A stretch of DNA of 64,000 nt from an uncultured Alkaliphilus sp. (GCA_938074565.1 CALJEQ010000021.1:18652-82651), one strand, 5' to 3'. Counted from the stretch's first letter, positions 8,098-16,966 are shown. Numbers and translations: made by a program. The notes: generated by a model not told the origin, from the sequence alone.

Positions 8098-9240
8098 ATG
8101 GAGATTGAGATACAGCATAATTTGGATGGATTGAAAAAAGTATCAGTTTTTGGTGAAATTGAAATAGAAGATGATGTAGAAACTATAATGGAATTATTGA
8201 ATGTAGGAGAAGAAGAGAAGATACAAATCATATTTAATGATGCAACTGTTATTAAAAAAGCTATTATAGACAAACTCTATCTTCTCCAAAGAAAAAATCA
8301 AACTATAGTTCAAGTATGTAAACAATATTTGTTTACATATTTATTTAAATTAGGTATTCGTTGTAAACTCATTAGTAAAGAAAAAATCAGTGGAAATAAA
8401 AGAAATAATCAATATTGTAAAGATTTTCAATTTAACAAGGTAGAAGTTAAGCACTTTCTAGAGGAAATTTTTCATTGTTATGGATATGATTACACCAACT
8501 ATCAAGTAGAGAGTATAATGCGAAGAATAAAAATATCAATGGTAAGACAAGGTATAAGTAATTTTAATTTATTTAAAGAGTCTGTATTAATGGATGAAGG
8601 TTTATTTGAACAGTTATTTATTGACTTTTCAATAAATACAACAGAGTTTTTTAGAGACCCAGTTGTGTTTGCAGAAATAAGAGAAAAATTATTACCTTAC
8701 CTAAATTCCTATGCCCATATTAAAGTATGGTGTGCGGGTTGCTCTACTGGACAAGAACCCTATTCACTGGCTATGGCACTACATGAAATGGATATGTTAG
8801 ATAAGGTTCAAATTTATGCAACAGACATTAACCCTTATGTAATTCAAGAAGCTAAAAATGGATTATATCCATTGATGGGATTAGAGAATCATATACAAAA
8901 TTATAGAAGGGCAAAGGGAAATAAGAGCTTTATGAAATACTTCAAAATGAATGGTGAATATATGGAAATAAGTGAATTATTAAAAAAAAATATTTTGTTT
9001 TTTCAACATAGCCTTATTGGAAGTGGTATATTAAATGAATTTCAATTAATTTTATGTAGGAATGTACTCATTTATATTGAACCTATTTTACAGAAGAACA
9101 TATTAGAAAACTTTTATCATTCTTTAGATTGGAACGGATTTTTAGTATTAGGAAAAAGTGAAGGAATAATAAACAACGAAGGTTCAGATTACTTTTATAG
9201 TTATCAAAACCCAGAAAGTAAAATTTTCAAGAGAAAGTAA
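8098..9240 (+). CDS. CheR-type protein-glutamate methyltransferase with N-terminal STAS-like domain
   Basis: 380 residues, ATG with AAGGAG, 15 bases after the hybrid kinase. The first ~95 residues are not part of CheR and resemble a STAS/anti-sigma-antagonist-like alpha/beta domain (FGEIEIED, VGEEEKIQIIFNDATVI). From ~120 on it is CheR: the N-terminal helical subdomain (YQVESIMRRIKISMVRQG), then the SAM-binding core with STEF-like NTTEFFRD, the glycine-rich WCAGCSTGQEPYSLAM, ATDINPYVI and ILCRNVLIYIE. It should transfer methyl from S-adenosylmethionine to glutamate side chains of a sensor. No chemoreceptor, CheB or CheW is nearby; CheR genes next to multi-domain kinases occur in other bacteria and probably serve non-chemotactic adaptation. 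The STAS assignment is by pattern only. Confidence 0.85.
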   Translation: MEIEIQHNLDGLKKVSVFGEIEIEDDVETIMELLNVGEEEKIQIIFNDATVIKKAIIDKLYLLQRKNQTIVQVCKQYLFTYLFKLGIRCKLISKEKISGNKRNNQYCKDFQFNKVEVKHFLEEIFHCYGYDYTNYQVESIMRRIKISMVRQGISNFNLFKESVLMDEGLFEQLFIDFSINTTEFFRDPVVFAEIREKLLPYLNSYAHIKVWCAGCSTGQEPYSLAMALHEMDMLDKVQIYATDINPYVIQEAKNGLYPLMGLENHIQNYRRAKGNKSFMKYFKMNGEYMEISELLKKNILFFQHSLIGSGILNEFQLILCRNVLIYIEPILQKNILENFYHSLDWNGFLVLGKSEGIINNEGSDYFYSYQNPESKIFKRK

Positions 9241-9262
9241 TTAAGCTTAAAAGTAAATATTT

Positions 9263-9296
9263 AAACTGTATCTTATTTTGATACAGTTTTTTTTAT
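9263..9296 (+). terminator. Terminator of the kinase/CheR operon
   Basis: AAACTGTATC and GATACAGTTT flank an 8-base loop and are followed by a T run, 22 bases after the CheR stop. Confidence 0.85.
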
Positions 9297-9424
9297 TAAG
9301 AAGCTAATGAAATGTTTTTATAGTTATTATATAAATCTATATACATGTTTAATGAAGGACTTTCATATATGATATAGAATAAGTATCATCAAACAAATAT
9401 TTTAAGTAGTGGTGGAGGAAGGTT

Positions 9425-10732
9425 ATGAGTGTTGGAGTCAATGATGAAATTAAAACAGATATAAATAAAATAGTATCTATAGAAGGTTTAACCGAGGAGT
9501 ACTTAGACTTATGGTGGGGGATGAAGTCGGACTTTCCAAGTTTAGCAAAAGAAGTTAGTTTGTTTGATAAATATACTAATGAAAGAAAAGTAGAAAAGTT
9601 TAGAAAAACTCTTTCTAGCGAAATAAAGGGAATGACGAAAGAACAGGAAGAGTATGAAAATTACAGTAATAAAATATTAACAACACTAAAAGACTTTGAA
9701 AGTGGAATTATTGGATATGAAAACGGCTGTATAGACTTTTTTATTAATAGGGGTTATTTATCAATTACAGAAGAATTTATTAAGACAGTTAATGAGTTTG
9801 ATGCTAGTATGGATGTTTATGAAGTATTTCAAGCCATTAGAAATGTATGGATTATGAATAGTATTCAAATATTACTTAAAATAGAAGTGGTATTGACCCC
9901 TTCTATTTTTGCTTACAGCATGTTATATCCTTATAGTGATAATTATTTAGATGATATAAATATAACGATGGATGATAAAATTAACTTTAATAAGAGGTTT
10001 AAAGAATGGTTAATAGGAAAAAAAGTAGCACCAATTAATCAAAATGAAATGCACATTTATCATTTAATACAGAAAATCGAGGGACAGTATGATAGATTAA
10101 CATTTCGGCAGGTTTTTGAAAGTTTAATCGCTATTCATGCAGCACAAGAGAGAAGTCTAATCCAACAACGGGGTAATTGCTTGCCCAATGAACGAAATAT
10201 AATTGGAATTAGTTTTGAAAAGGGAGGAACTTCGGTTTTAGCAGATGGATATTTGGTTAAAGGCGTTCTTTCGCAGGAAGAAGCATCTTTTATGTTTGGG
10301 TATGGGGTATTTTTACAGTTAATTGATGATTTACAAGACGTAGAAGAAGATTTGAAGAATGGTAACATGACCATTTTTTCTCAAATTGCTTATAAGTTGC
10401 CACTAGATTCTTTGGTAAATAAATTGTTTTGGTTTATAGAAAAAGTTTTAAGTAAAACAAAAGAATTTAATACTAAAGATTCAGAAAAACTAATAGAGGT
10501 TATACGTGAAAGTTGTAATATTATGATTGTAGAGGCAATTTCAAAAAATCCAAAAGTATTCAGTAGAGGTTATATAAAAAGAATGAAAAAACATACTATG
10601 TTTAGGTTTAGTTATTATAATAAATTAAAAAAGAAATTTTCAAAATCCTTTTCTTCAGAAGATATTAAAAAAATTTGCAAGGTGTTCCAAGAACAAAAAC
10701 TTCAGAATAAAATTAATAACTGTGGGTATTAA
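9425..10732 (+). CDS. Class I isoprenoid synthase-like protein (function unknown)
   Basis: 435 residues, all-helical in appearance, ATG after GGAGGAAGG. Two acidic motifs sit where class I isoprenoid synthases bind Mg-diphosphate: D172-N-Y-L-D176-D177, and D301-D302-L-Q-D305 inside FLQLIDDLQDVEEDLKNG, with the typical F/L-Q-x-x-DD context of chain-length prenyl synthases. The spacing of ~125 residues between motifs fits the fold. The motifs can be read as DDxxD or as the DxxxD pairs of head-to-head (squalene/phytoene-type) enzymes, so the reaction cannot be deduced. The ~150-residue N-terminal part is not recognised. Neighbours are a Cys-rich mini-protein (29 bases downstream) and spore coat genes, which hints at a spore-associated isoprenoid; that is inference only. 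Confidence 0.65.
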   Translation: MSVGVNDEIKTDINKIVSIEGLTEEYLDLWWGMKSDFPSLAKEVSLFDKYTNERKVEKFRKTLSSEIKGMTKEQEEYENYSNKILTTLKDFESGIIGYENGCIDFFINRGYLSITEEFIKTVNEFDASMDVYEVFQAIRNVWIMNSIQILLKIEVVLTPSIFAYSMLYPYSDNYLDDINITMDDKINFNKRFKEWLIGKKVAPINQNEMHIYHLIQKIEGQYDRLTFRQVFESLIAIHAAQERSLIQQRGNCLPNERNIIGISFEKGGTSVLADGYLVKGVLSQEEASFMFGYGVFLQLIDDLQDVEEDLKNGNMTIFSQIAYKLPLDSLVNKLFWFIEKVLSKTKEFNTKDSEKLIEVIRESCNIMIVEAISKNPKVFSRGYIKRMKKHTMFRFSYYNKLKKKFSKSFSSEDIKKICKVFQEQKLQNKINNCGY

Positions 10733-10761
10733 ATATATAAATACGATGCAGGAGGAGCAAA

Positions 10762-10929
10762 ATGAAGGATAAACCTAAAAAATTATGCAAATTAATGAAA
10801 AAGGACATTGAGAAAGAAGAATTTCAAGAATACATAAAACTGATAAAAGACGCCACTCATGTATGTAAAAAATGTGGGAGGGCATCAAATAATGAAAAGG
10901 GTCTTTGTAGCCCCAAAAAAATACAATAA
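10762..10929 (+). CDS. Small basic Cys-rich (zinc-ribbon-like) protein
   Basis: 55 residues, with ATG preceded by CAGGAGGAG at good spacing, in the 290-base space between the isoprenoid-synthase-like gene and the coat cassette. The N-terminal half is lysine-rich and helical (MKDKPKKLCKLMKKDIEKEE); the C-terminal half has CKKCG and a further LCSPKK cysteine, the layout of a half zinc ribbon. I recall similar small proteins in clostridia but know no function. It probably shares the transcript of the gene upstream. Confidence 0.65.
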   Translation: MKDKPKKLCKLMKKDIEKEEFQEYIKLIKDATHVCKKCGRASNNEKGLCSPKKIQ

Positions 10930-11022
10930 ATTAGGTAATAATATACAGACATTAAAAAGTACTTCTATGTACAAAATAATATCGAGAAGTAAAGTATTAT
11001 ATTGTAAATGGAGGTAATGCAC

Positions 11023-11241
11023 ATGAGAAACTTATCAGAAACAGAAATATTATCATTAACAGGCTTGTTAAGGATGGAAAAAGACGGTTTAGCTTTAACA
11101 AGGACATTACAATCTTTGATTTCAGATGATGATTTAAAAAAGGAATCAGAAGCTGGTATTTTAGCGTCTGAAGGAAGAATAAAAGCAATTCAACAATTCA
11201 TTAATGAAAATCAAGTAACGACAACTGGGGAGGTACGATAA
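11023..11241 (+). CDS. Small helical protein paired with CotF-type coat protein
   Basis: 72 residues. ATG 11023 was chosen because GGAGG at 11010-11014 has ideal spacing to it; the ATG at 11008 would overlap this site. The protein is helical (MRNLSETEILSLTGLLRMEK) with no cysteine and no membrane segment. The next gene starts one base after its stop, and the pair looks like the two-gene CotF-like cassettes of spore-forming clostridia, in which a short ferritin-like partner precedes the coat F-domain protein. It is probably a spore coat component made late in the mother cell. Confidence 0.65.
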   Translation: MRNLSETEILSLTGLLRMEKDGLALTRTLQSLISDDDLKKESEAGILASEGRIKAIQQFINENQVTTTGEVR

Positions 11242-11242
11242 T

Positions 11243-11548
11243 ATGGCGTCTTTTCTTGGTAATATGGTAAAAGGAAACACCGATATAAATGATGAAGTGA
11301 TAGTAAATACCCTTATGGGTAGTGCTGCTGCTGCTGCCAGTGCATATCTGACTGCTGCGTTAACAACTGCAACCCCAGAGCTTAGAGCTATGTATTCAGC
11401 CAGTGTAAATACTATGATTGCTAAAAATACAGCAATAGGAGATTTAGCAGTTACTAAAGGATGGGAAAAGCCTTATAACACACCATCACAAAAATTAACT
11501 GATGCATATAATAAGTCAAAAAGCGTAGTTGATTCAAGAGAAATGTAA
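11243..11548 (+). CDS. CotF-family spore coat protein
   Basis: 101 residues, ATG one base after the upstream stop, its ribosome binding site (GGGGAGGT) lying inside that gene. The pattern of a coat F domain is clear: an N-terminal VNTLMGSAAAAASAYLTAAL helix, ATPELRAMYSASV, and the C-terminal KGWEKPYN signature (in CotF-type proteins KGWYxPYN). It should be a structural protein of the spore coat. It is alanine-rich compared with its AT-rich surroundings. A strong terminator follows. Confidence 0.8.
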   Translation: MASFLGNMVKGNTDINDEVIVNTLMGSAAAAASAYLTAALTTATPELRAMYSASVNTMIAKNTAIGDLAVTKGWEKPYNTPSQKLTDAYNKSKSVVDSREM

Positions 11549-11567
11549 TTAAATATAAAACATTTAT

Positions 11568-11610
11568 AAATCTGTATTTTTGGAGTCCAAAAATACAGAT
11601 TTTATTTTTA
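11568..11610 (+). terminator. Terminator of the coat cassette
   Basis: AAATCTGTATTTTTGGA pairs with TCCAAAAATACAGATTT around a very small loop, followed by TATTTTT. Confidence 0.85.
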
Positions 11611-11681
11611 CAAACTTAAATTTATTTTTATTATTGAGAGGTTATGATAAAAAGAAGAAGTAAATTAGATAGAAGAAAATA

Positions 11682-11720
11682 AAAAAAGGGACATAGAGTT
11701 TAACTTCTACGCCCTTTTTA
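11682..11720 (-). terminator. Terminator of the CAP-domain lipoprotein gene
   Basis: AAAAAGGG (11683-11690) and CCCTTTTT (11712-11719) with an imperfect inner stem. Read on the minus strand it ends in a T run just after the stop at 11725. Confidence 0.75.
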
Positions 11721-11724
11721 TTAT

Positions 11725-12681
11725 TTATCTAGGTTTACTAATAAACATCTGTGTATAAATGTAACCATATCGCTCGCTAGATCTTACGCCAATACCCACA
11801 TGGGTAAAGTCAGCATTTAATATATTTTGGCGATGACCACTGGAGTTCATTAATGCCACATGAGCATTATCAACAGTGTTGTTTCCAGCTAAGTTTTCTC
11901 CTGCATGTAAATATTTAATACCAAAACTGTCTAACATCTCAAAGGGACTTCCGTAAGTGGGGGAATAATGACTGAAATAATCATTATCTACCATATCTTG
12001 AGACTTTACGCCAGCAACTTTTGCCACTTCGTTATCAATTTCAAGGGTTGGTAGTCCATTTTTTTCTCTTTCTTGATTAATTAAACTAACCATTTCCTGT
12101 GCTTGGTTGCCTAAGTCACCTACGGGTGCTGGAGCTATATTTCTTTCGTTTTGTTGTCCTACTTCCATTCGCTGAGGAGTATCGTCTTCTATAGCTTCTC
12201 TTGGAGCAGGAGGACCTTCTGGCTCAAGTCCTTCTGGTTGGGGAAAAACATCAGGAACAAAATATTTCTGTTCTCCCTCTGCTGGGTTGGTATCATCAGG
12301 ATCATTATCTCCTTCGTCTACCCTATCCAATGGCAAATGGGGTGATTCCCCATCTTTAACAATAGGTTCAGCTTTTTCTGTTTCAATACTTCCAACTTGG
12401 TTGTTATCTAATTGAATAACATACCAATTGCCAACTTGATCTAATACTCTAACTACATCATCTCTGTTTAGAGTAGCTATTGTATTAAAGTCCATTCCCA
12501 TGCCTTCTTTAACATCAGCAGTGTCAGCTATTATTCTACAGTGCTCTACCGGTGCAGTATGGAAGATGGATGATTGTCTGGTTGCCAATGGCTCATCTGA
12601 CTTAGGCTTTTCTCTAGGACTGCCACATGCAGTTAACATAAGTAAAGATAAAACTAATAAAAATAAACTTTTTTTCTTCAT
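11725..12681 (-). CDS. Lipoprotein with SH3-like and CAP/SCP (YkwD-type) domains
   Basis: 318 residues. The signal sequence MKKKSLFLLVLSLLMLTAC carries a lipobox with Cys19, so the protein should be anchored outside on the membrane. Residues ~42-108 look like a bacterial SH3 domain (DTADVKEGMGMDF... DQVGNWYVIQLDNNQVG), which usually binds peptidoglycan. A Pro/Glu-rich linker (~110-190) follows. The C-terminal ~120 residues are a CAP domain: LINQEREKNGLPTL, HYSPTYGSPFEML, AGENLAGN, MNSSGHRQNIL and HVGIGVR are the conserved blocks. Bacterial CAP proteins of this type are often spore- or wall-associated; their activity is unclear. It is divergent from the lytic transglycosylase gene at 12938, sharing a 256-base AT-rich promoter region. 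Confidence 0.9.
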   Translation of the reverse strand: MKKKSLFLLVLSLLMLTACGSPREKPKSDEPLATRQSSIFHTAPVEHCRIIADTADVKEGMGMDFNTIATLNRDDVVRVLDQVGNWYVIQLDNNQVGSIETEKAEPIVKDGESPHLPLDRVDEGDNDPDDTNPAEGEQKYFVPDVFPQPEGLEPEGPPAPREAIEDDTPQRMEVGQQNERNIAPAPVGDLGNQAQEMVSLINQEREKNGLPTLEIDNEVAKVAGVKSQDMVDNDYFSHYSPTYGSPFEMLDSFGIKYLHAGENLAGNNTVDNAHVALMNSSGHRQNILNADFTHVGIGVRSSERYGYIYTQMFISKPR

Positions 12682-12937
12682 ATAAGAGCCTCCAGTATAG
12701 ATAAGTTTTTTAGAATGTTCTAATATATTATTAGTAATTTTCTTAAAAATATTTTTTTAATGTAATGTTAAATTATGTAATAAGTTTTGTAATAGAAACT
12801 TAGAAATCTAGAAACCTATATAATAAAAAAAACCACAAATTGTATTATAATTATTTTTCCATTATTTTTAACAAGGTATTTAGTAGGTGCACGTAGAAAC
12901 CAACTAACAATAAGCAAATAGGGAAAGGAATTATAAT

Positions 12938-14737
12938 ATGAAGAAAAGTGTAGGATTTATATCTGTAGGGTTGATTGTTTTTCTCCTAATTGTCACCAAA
13001 GTTTTAAATTTACCAACAGTTTTATTAAGGGCAGATAGTGGAATTAACTACTATAATAATTATAAAAAATATGAACACAAAATTAATGAAGAACCATTAA
13101 AATACTTGGAAGTTTTAGTAAAATTAAAAGACGATAATCTTGAGTTTAATAATGATGTACTTGAAAACTTAGCCTTAAGAAAAGATTTAGTTGGTTATCA
13201 GTCAAACTTTGTTCTTATTGAAAGGGCAAAAAAGCAACAAATAGATGCCAGTCCATATTATAAAAGGATTATTCAATTATTAGATTCAAAAGAGAATAAA
13301 CGCCAGTTTGCAGATTATATGAGGGAACAAAAAAAAGAACAAGAGGCAGTAACTATTTATTTAGAATTATTACAAGATAAAGAAGTGATGGCAATATTAA
13401 CGGAAATGGAAGTGGATGAAGAAATAATATTTGAAGCTTTAATGAAACAAAAACAATGGCAGGTAGCTTTAGAATTGTTAGAAAAACAATTTCAAAAAGA
13501 TATTAATAATGATAAAAAAATAAAGTTGCAAAAACAATATGTAAGAGTATTAGGGGAATTGGGTCGCTATCAAGAAGCTTTAGACGTATTTAAGGATTTA
13601 CTGCAAAAAACTCAGTTGGATTCAGATACTAGTTGGTGGTTTGCCCGTAGTTTAGAAGGTGTAGGAGAAACAAAAAAAGCAAAAGAAATTTATTTGTCTT
13701 TGGGTGAGGGAGGAACTTATCGTGGTGGATTTCTTTTACAAAAAGAGGGGAAGATAGAAGCAGCAGCAGAAATTTTTAGCAGTAGTTTAGAGGCGGAGTC
13801 TCTTTGGAGAGGTGCAAAACTTTGGGAAGAATTAGGTCATATAGATAAGTCTTTGGAGTTATATCTAAATATGGCGAGGGAAACTGGCACATACCAAAAT
13901 GATGCTGCCTATAGAGCCTATATTTTAATGAGTAGAAATAATCCTAATGATTCACGAAAAGAAGAGATGCTTAAAATACTGGAAAAATATCCTGCTTGGA
14001 TGAATAGGCTAAAGAAAGAAACCCAGTGGGAAGATATTATAGAAGTAAAATACAATGAAAAACCAATGTTTTTACAAAGGGTAGACCTGTTTAAGGAATT
14101 AGGAGAGAGTCATTTGGCAGATTTGGAGTTAGCCATAGGAGAAAGAAACACAACTATTATAGAGAAGTTAGCTTTAGGAGATTATTATTTGCAACAGGGA
14201 GAAAATTATATAGCTGTTAGGTGGGGTATAAGGGCTTTAAAGGAAGAAAAAAGTAGACTAGCCTATGAACTAGCCTATCAACGACCATATGAAAAATTAG
14301 TAAGAGAAGCAGCGATAAAATATGGCATAGACCCCTATTTAATATGGGCTGTTATGAGGGAAGAAAGCCATTACAGAAAGGAAGCTGTTTCTTGGGTGGG
14401 AGCATTGGGGCTAATGCAAATTATGCCATCAACCGGAAAAGAGATTACCACCGCATTAAAGGTTGATTTTAAAGAGGAAGATCTATTAATTCCACAAATT
14501 AACATTGAATTTGGTGCTTACTATATAAGTAAGATGTTGAATATGTTTTCGGGGGATATAGATAAAGCTTTAGCAGCCTATAATGGTGGACCAGGAAATG
14601 TACGAAAATGGAGTAAAAGTAAGCTGGGGATAGAAAAAGAAGATTTTCAAACAGCAATAGTATTTTTAGAAACCCAGCAATATACCACAAAGGTTAAAAA
14701 TTCTTACTATATTTATAAATGGTTCTATGGTGAATAG
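12938..14737 (+). CDS. Membrane-anchored Slt-type lytic transglycosylase with TPR-like repeats
   Basis: 599 residues, with ATG after GGGAAAGG. One N-terminal membrane segment (~5-22) anchors it facing the wall. Residues ~60-440 are helical TPR-like repeats (YQEALDVFKDLL, KKAKEIYLSLGEG). The C-terminal ~150 residues are a GH23/Slt70 domain: catalytic Glu476 in VMREESHY, then the GALGLMQIMPSTG block and the AYNGGPGNVRKW block. It should cleave the MurNAc-GlcNAc bond of peptidoglycan, forming 1,6-anhydro ends. The architecture resembles Gram-negative Slt70 (helical superhelix plus catalytic domain), which also occurs in clostridia. It appears to be transcribed alone. Confidence 0.92.
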   Translation: MKKSVGFISVGLIVFLLIVTKVLNLPTVLLRADSGINYYNNYKKYEHKINEEPLKYLEVLVKLKDDNLEFNNDVLENLALRKDLVGYQSNFVLIERAKKQQIDASPYYKRIIQLLDSKENKRQFADYMREQKKEQEAVTIYLELLQDKEVMAILTEMEVDEEIIFEALMKQKQWQVALELLEKQFQKDINNDKKIKLQKQYVRVLGELGRYQEALDVFKDLLQKTQLDSDTSWWFARSLEGVGETKKAKEIYLSLGEGGTYRGGFLLQKEGKIEAAAEIFSSSLEAESLWRGAKLWEELGHIDKSLELYLNMARETGTYQNDAAYRAYILMSRNNPNDSRKEEMLKILEKYPAWMNRLKKETQWEDIIEVKYNEKPMFLQRVDLFKELGESHLADLELAIGERNTTIIEKLALGDYYLQQGENYIAVRWGIRALKEEKSRLAYELAYQRPYEKLVREAAIKYGIDPYLIWAVMREESHYRKEAVSWVGALGLMQIMPSTGKEITTALKVDFKEEDLLIPQINIEFGAYYISKMLNMFSGDIDKALAAYNGGPGNVRKWSKSKLGIEKEDFQTAIVFLETQQYTTKVKNSYYIYKWFYGE

Positions 14738-14853
14738 TTTCCATAATATAATAATAGAAAATTTAAATAATTTAAATGAAAATCTTCAGGTTTGCATACA
14801 CTAGTTATAAGTAATATTAAAGACTAGTGGAGAAGACTTGGAGGTGTGTATTG

Positions 14854-15336
14854 ATGAAGAGTATAACCTATGGTGAAATCAATTTTGACGAAGTTTGCCA
14901 AAAAATCAAAGAGTACACCAAAAAGGATTTAGAATATGATGTTGTTATTTCCGTTGGTACGGACTCTCAAAATATTGGTAATTTTACTAAAATAGTTACA
15001 GTAATTACTCTTGTAAGGAAATCCAAAGGGGGTATTTTCTTTTACGATATTAGAAAGGTAAAAACCATTAAAAATTTAAGACAAAAAATATTGGTGGAAA
15101 CCCAGTGTAGTTTAGACTTAGCAACTAAGTTAGGTGAGTTTTTGGAAAAAAACAACATGGACGTTCCCTTAGAGGTTCATATTGATATAGGGGCACAGGG
15201 GGAAACAAAATATTTAATAAAGGAAATTGCAGGTTGGGTAATGGGTTTAGGTTTTAAATGTTGTATGAAGCCAGACTCCTATGCTTCAACAGGTATAGCA
15301 GATAAAATTTCTAAAAGAGGAAGTCGGGTAGGTTAA
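14854..15336 (+). CDS. YkuK/DUF458 family RNase H-like protein
   Basis: 160 residues. ATG 14854 (or TTG 14851) was chosen because GGAGGT at 14840-14845 is at the right distance; the frame extends up to GTG 14827, but that start would include the site. The sequence fits the YkuK/DUF458 family: ISVGTDSQNIG near the N-terminus, VHIDIGAQGETKYLI in the middle and KPDSYASTGIADK at the end. The acidic residues in these blocks are those expected of an RNase H-like fold. The biological function of YkuK is not established, to my knowledge; it is widespread in spore formers. Confidence 0.85.
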   Translation: MKSITYGEINFDEVCQKIKEYTKKDLEYDVVISVGTDSQNIGNFTKIVTVITLVRKSKGGIFFYDIRKVKTIKNLRQKILVETQCSLDLATKLGEFLEKNNMDVPLEVHIDIGAQGETKYLIKEIAGWVMGLGFKCCMKPDSYASTGIADKISKRGSRVG

Positions 15337-15368
15337 AAAAATAGGTCAATTTAATGACCTATTTTTTT
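15335..15368 (+). terminator. Terminator after ykuK-like gene
   Basis: AAAAAATAGGTCA / TGACCTATTTTTT with a 6-base loop. The stem's first bases overlap the stop codon. Confidence 0.85.
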
Positions 15369-15683
15369 ATGCAATATTTTATAGTTGTATTAAAAAAAGT
15401 AACTATAAATAATGTTTTAATTTGTTAGATGCTGACTAAAACACTATTATATTGAAGGTTTTTTAACGGAAAGTCAATAAATGAGTGGGATATAATGGTA
15501 TAAATTTATTAAAATGGGGGGATTGTTATTATTTTTTAAAAGGATTTTGCGTATAAATAACTAATTATAATAAGATACCTTTTTTATATAAAGATTATTA
15601 AATTATATAAAGATTATTAAAACTTTTATTATAATCCTTACGTCTATAATATGGGGGCTATTAGCAAAGAAAGAGGGAAGATG
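15369..15683. other. AT-rich intergenic region before the polysaccharide deacetylase
   Basis: No gene seen. It contains a tandem duplication at 15584-15621 and AT-rich promoter-like sequence, but no convincing -35/-10 pair. Confidence 0.5.
15584..15621. repeat. Exact 19-bp tandem duplication
   Basis: TTATATAAAGATTATTAAA occurs twice back to back (15584-15602 and 15603-15621). It lies about 60 bases upstream of the deacetylase start, where it could alter promoter activity. Confidence 0.85.
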
Positions 15684-16586
15684 ATGAAAAATAAGATATT
15701 AACGTACATGATAATATTCGTAGCAATTATTTTAACAGCCAGCTCAGTAAGGGCATTAGAGTTATTCAAACAAAATGTACAGGTTTTTAATAATAAAGAA
15801 AACTCAACAGGGGAATTTCAAGAGAAACAGGAGGGTATGGAAGAAGTACCTAAAAGTAATGAAATAGAAAGGGTTTTTAAAGATACGTATATAAGAAGAG
15901 AGAAACTAATTCAGAGCTATATCCATAGTATTACAAAGAAAAATAGAGAAAAAGTAGCTTATTTAACTTTTGATGATGGTCCTTCACCTAATGTAACTAC
16001 AGAGATATTAGATATATTAAAGAGGGAGGACGCTAAAGCAACTTTTTTTGTAGTAGGTAGCAATGTTAAAGCATATCCCCATATCTTAAAGAGGATACAT
16101 GAGGAAGGACATACTGTTGGAAATCATACCTACTCCCATAATTATAATAGGATTTATAAAAATCCCACCAATTATATAGAAGACTTACTAAAAGGTGAAG
16201 AAGCTATTAAATCTGTTTTAGGAGAAGATTATGAACTAACCCTTACGAGGTTTCCAGGAGGTTCTTTTGGTAATAAAAAGGAAAAGTTCCGCAAAAGTAT
16301 TAATGAGGCTGGATATGTGTATATAGATTGGAATAGCTTAAATGGTGATGGTGAAGGGGTAACCCTCTCAAAAGAGTATCTACTGGATCGTTTTGAACAT
16401 ACTTCTAAAGGGAAAGATGTGTTGGTCATATTGATGCATGATTCCTCGGTAAAAACCACGACAGTAGATTCATTAACTGCCATTATAAAAAAACTAAAAA
16501 GAGAGGGTTATAAACTTAAAGCATTACCTCAATTTATTGAGATTGAAGGGATTAAAGATAATGCAACTGAGACTTTAACCAACTAG
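15684..16586 (+). CDS. Polysaccharide deacetylase (NodB/PgdA type)
   Basis: About 300 residues. ATG 15684 (second of ATGATG) is preferred because AGAGGG precedes it at good spacing; the frame runs up to an ATG at 15651 with no ribosome binding site. A signal or anchor segment (MKNKILTYMIIFVAII) is followed by a ~60-residue linker and a NodB domain. Asp97-Asp98 in LTFDDGPSP (base and metal ligand) and His148/His152 in HTYSH are present, as are RFPGGSFG and the late LILMHDSS block. It should remove acetyl groups from peptidoglycan or another surface polysaccharide. It appears to be a single gene. Confidence 0.9.
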   Translation: MKNKILTYMIIFVAIILTASSVRALELFKQNVQVFNNKENSTGEFQEKQEGMEEVPKSNEIERVFKDTYIRREKLIQSYIHSITKKNREKVAYLTFDDGPSPNVTTEILDILKREDAKATFFVVGSNVKAYPHILKRIHEEGHTVGNHTYSHNYNRIYKNPTNYIEDLLKGEEAIKSVLGEDYELTLTRFPGGSFGNKKEKFRKSINEAGYVYIDWNSLNGDGEGVTLSKEYLLDRFEHTSKGKDVLVILMHDSSVKTTTVDSLTAIIKKLKREGYKLKALPQFIEIEGIKDNATETLTN

Positions 16587-16768
16587 AACTTAAAAAAATT
16601 GATAAGCATATCATAAAGATCATTGAAATGTTATATTAATAGAAGAGAAAATTAAACGTTGTTAAATAGATGTATTTCTCCAAAGTAAGATGAAAACAAC
16701 ACCCTAGAAGAAACCATTGAAATAGAGTAAAACAAAAAATTCTAACAATTTTTAATGGAGGGTTGTAT

Positions 16769-16966
16769 ATGTTAAATGGAGTGAAAATTAGAGAAATAAG
16801 AACACTAAAGGGATATACAACTAAAGATGTAGCAAGATTTACTAATATATCAAAAAGTTATATTGAAGAACTGGAAAGAGGTACAAAACAAAATCCTTCC
16901 TTCAATAAAATAGTGTCTATTGCCAAGGTGCTGGGGACAAAAGTAGATGAATTAATACTAGATTAA
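16769..16966 (+). CDS. Small XRE-family DNA-binding protein
   Basis: 65 residues; ATG 16769 with GGAGGG six bases upstream. The whole protein is one helix-turn-helix of the Cro/CI type (GVKIREIRTLKGYTTKDVAR, ISKSYIEELERGTKQNPS, ILGTKVDELILD-like end). It lacks any sensing domain, so it is probably a simple repressor or activator. Its target is not evident. Confidence 0.85.
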   Translation: MLNGVKIREIRTLKGYTTKDVARFTNISKSYIEELERGTKQNPSFNKIVSIAKVLGTKVDELILD

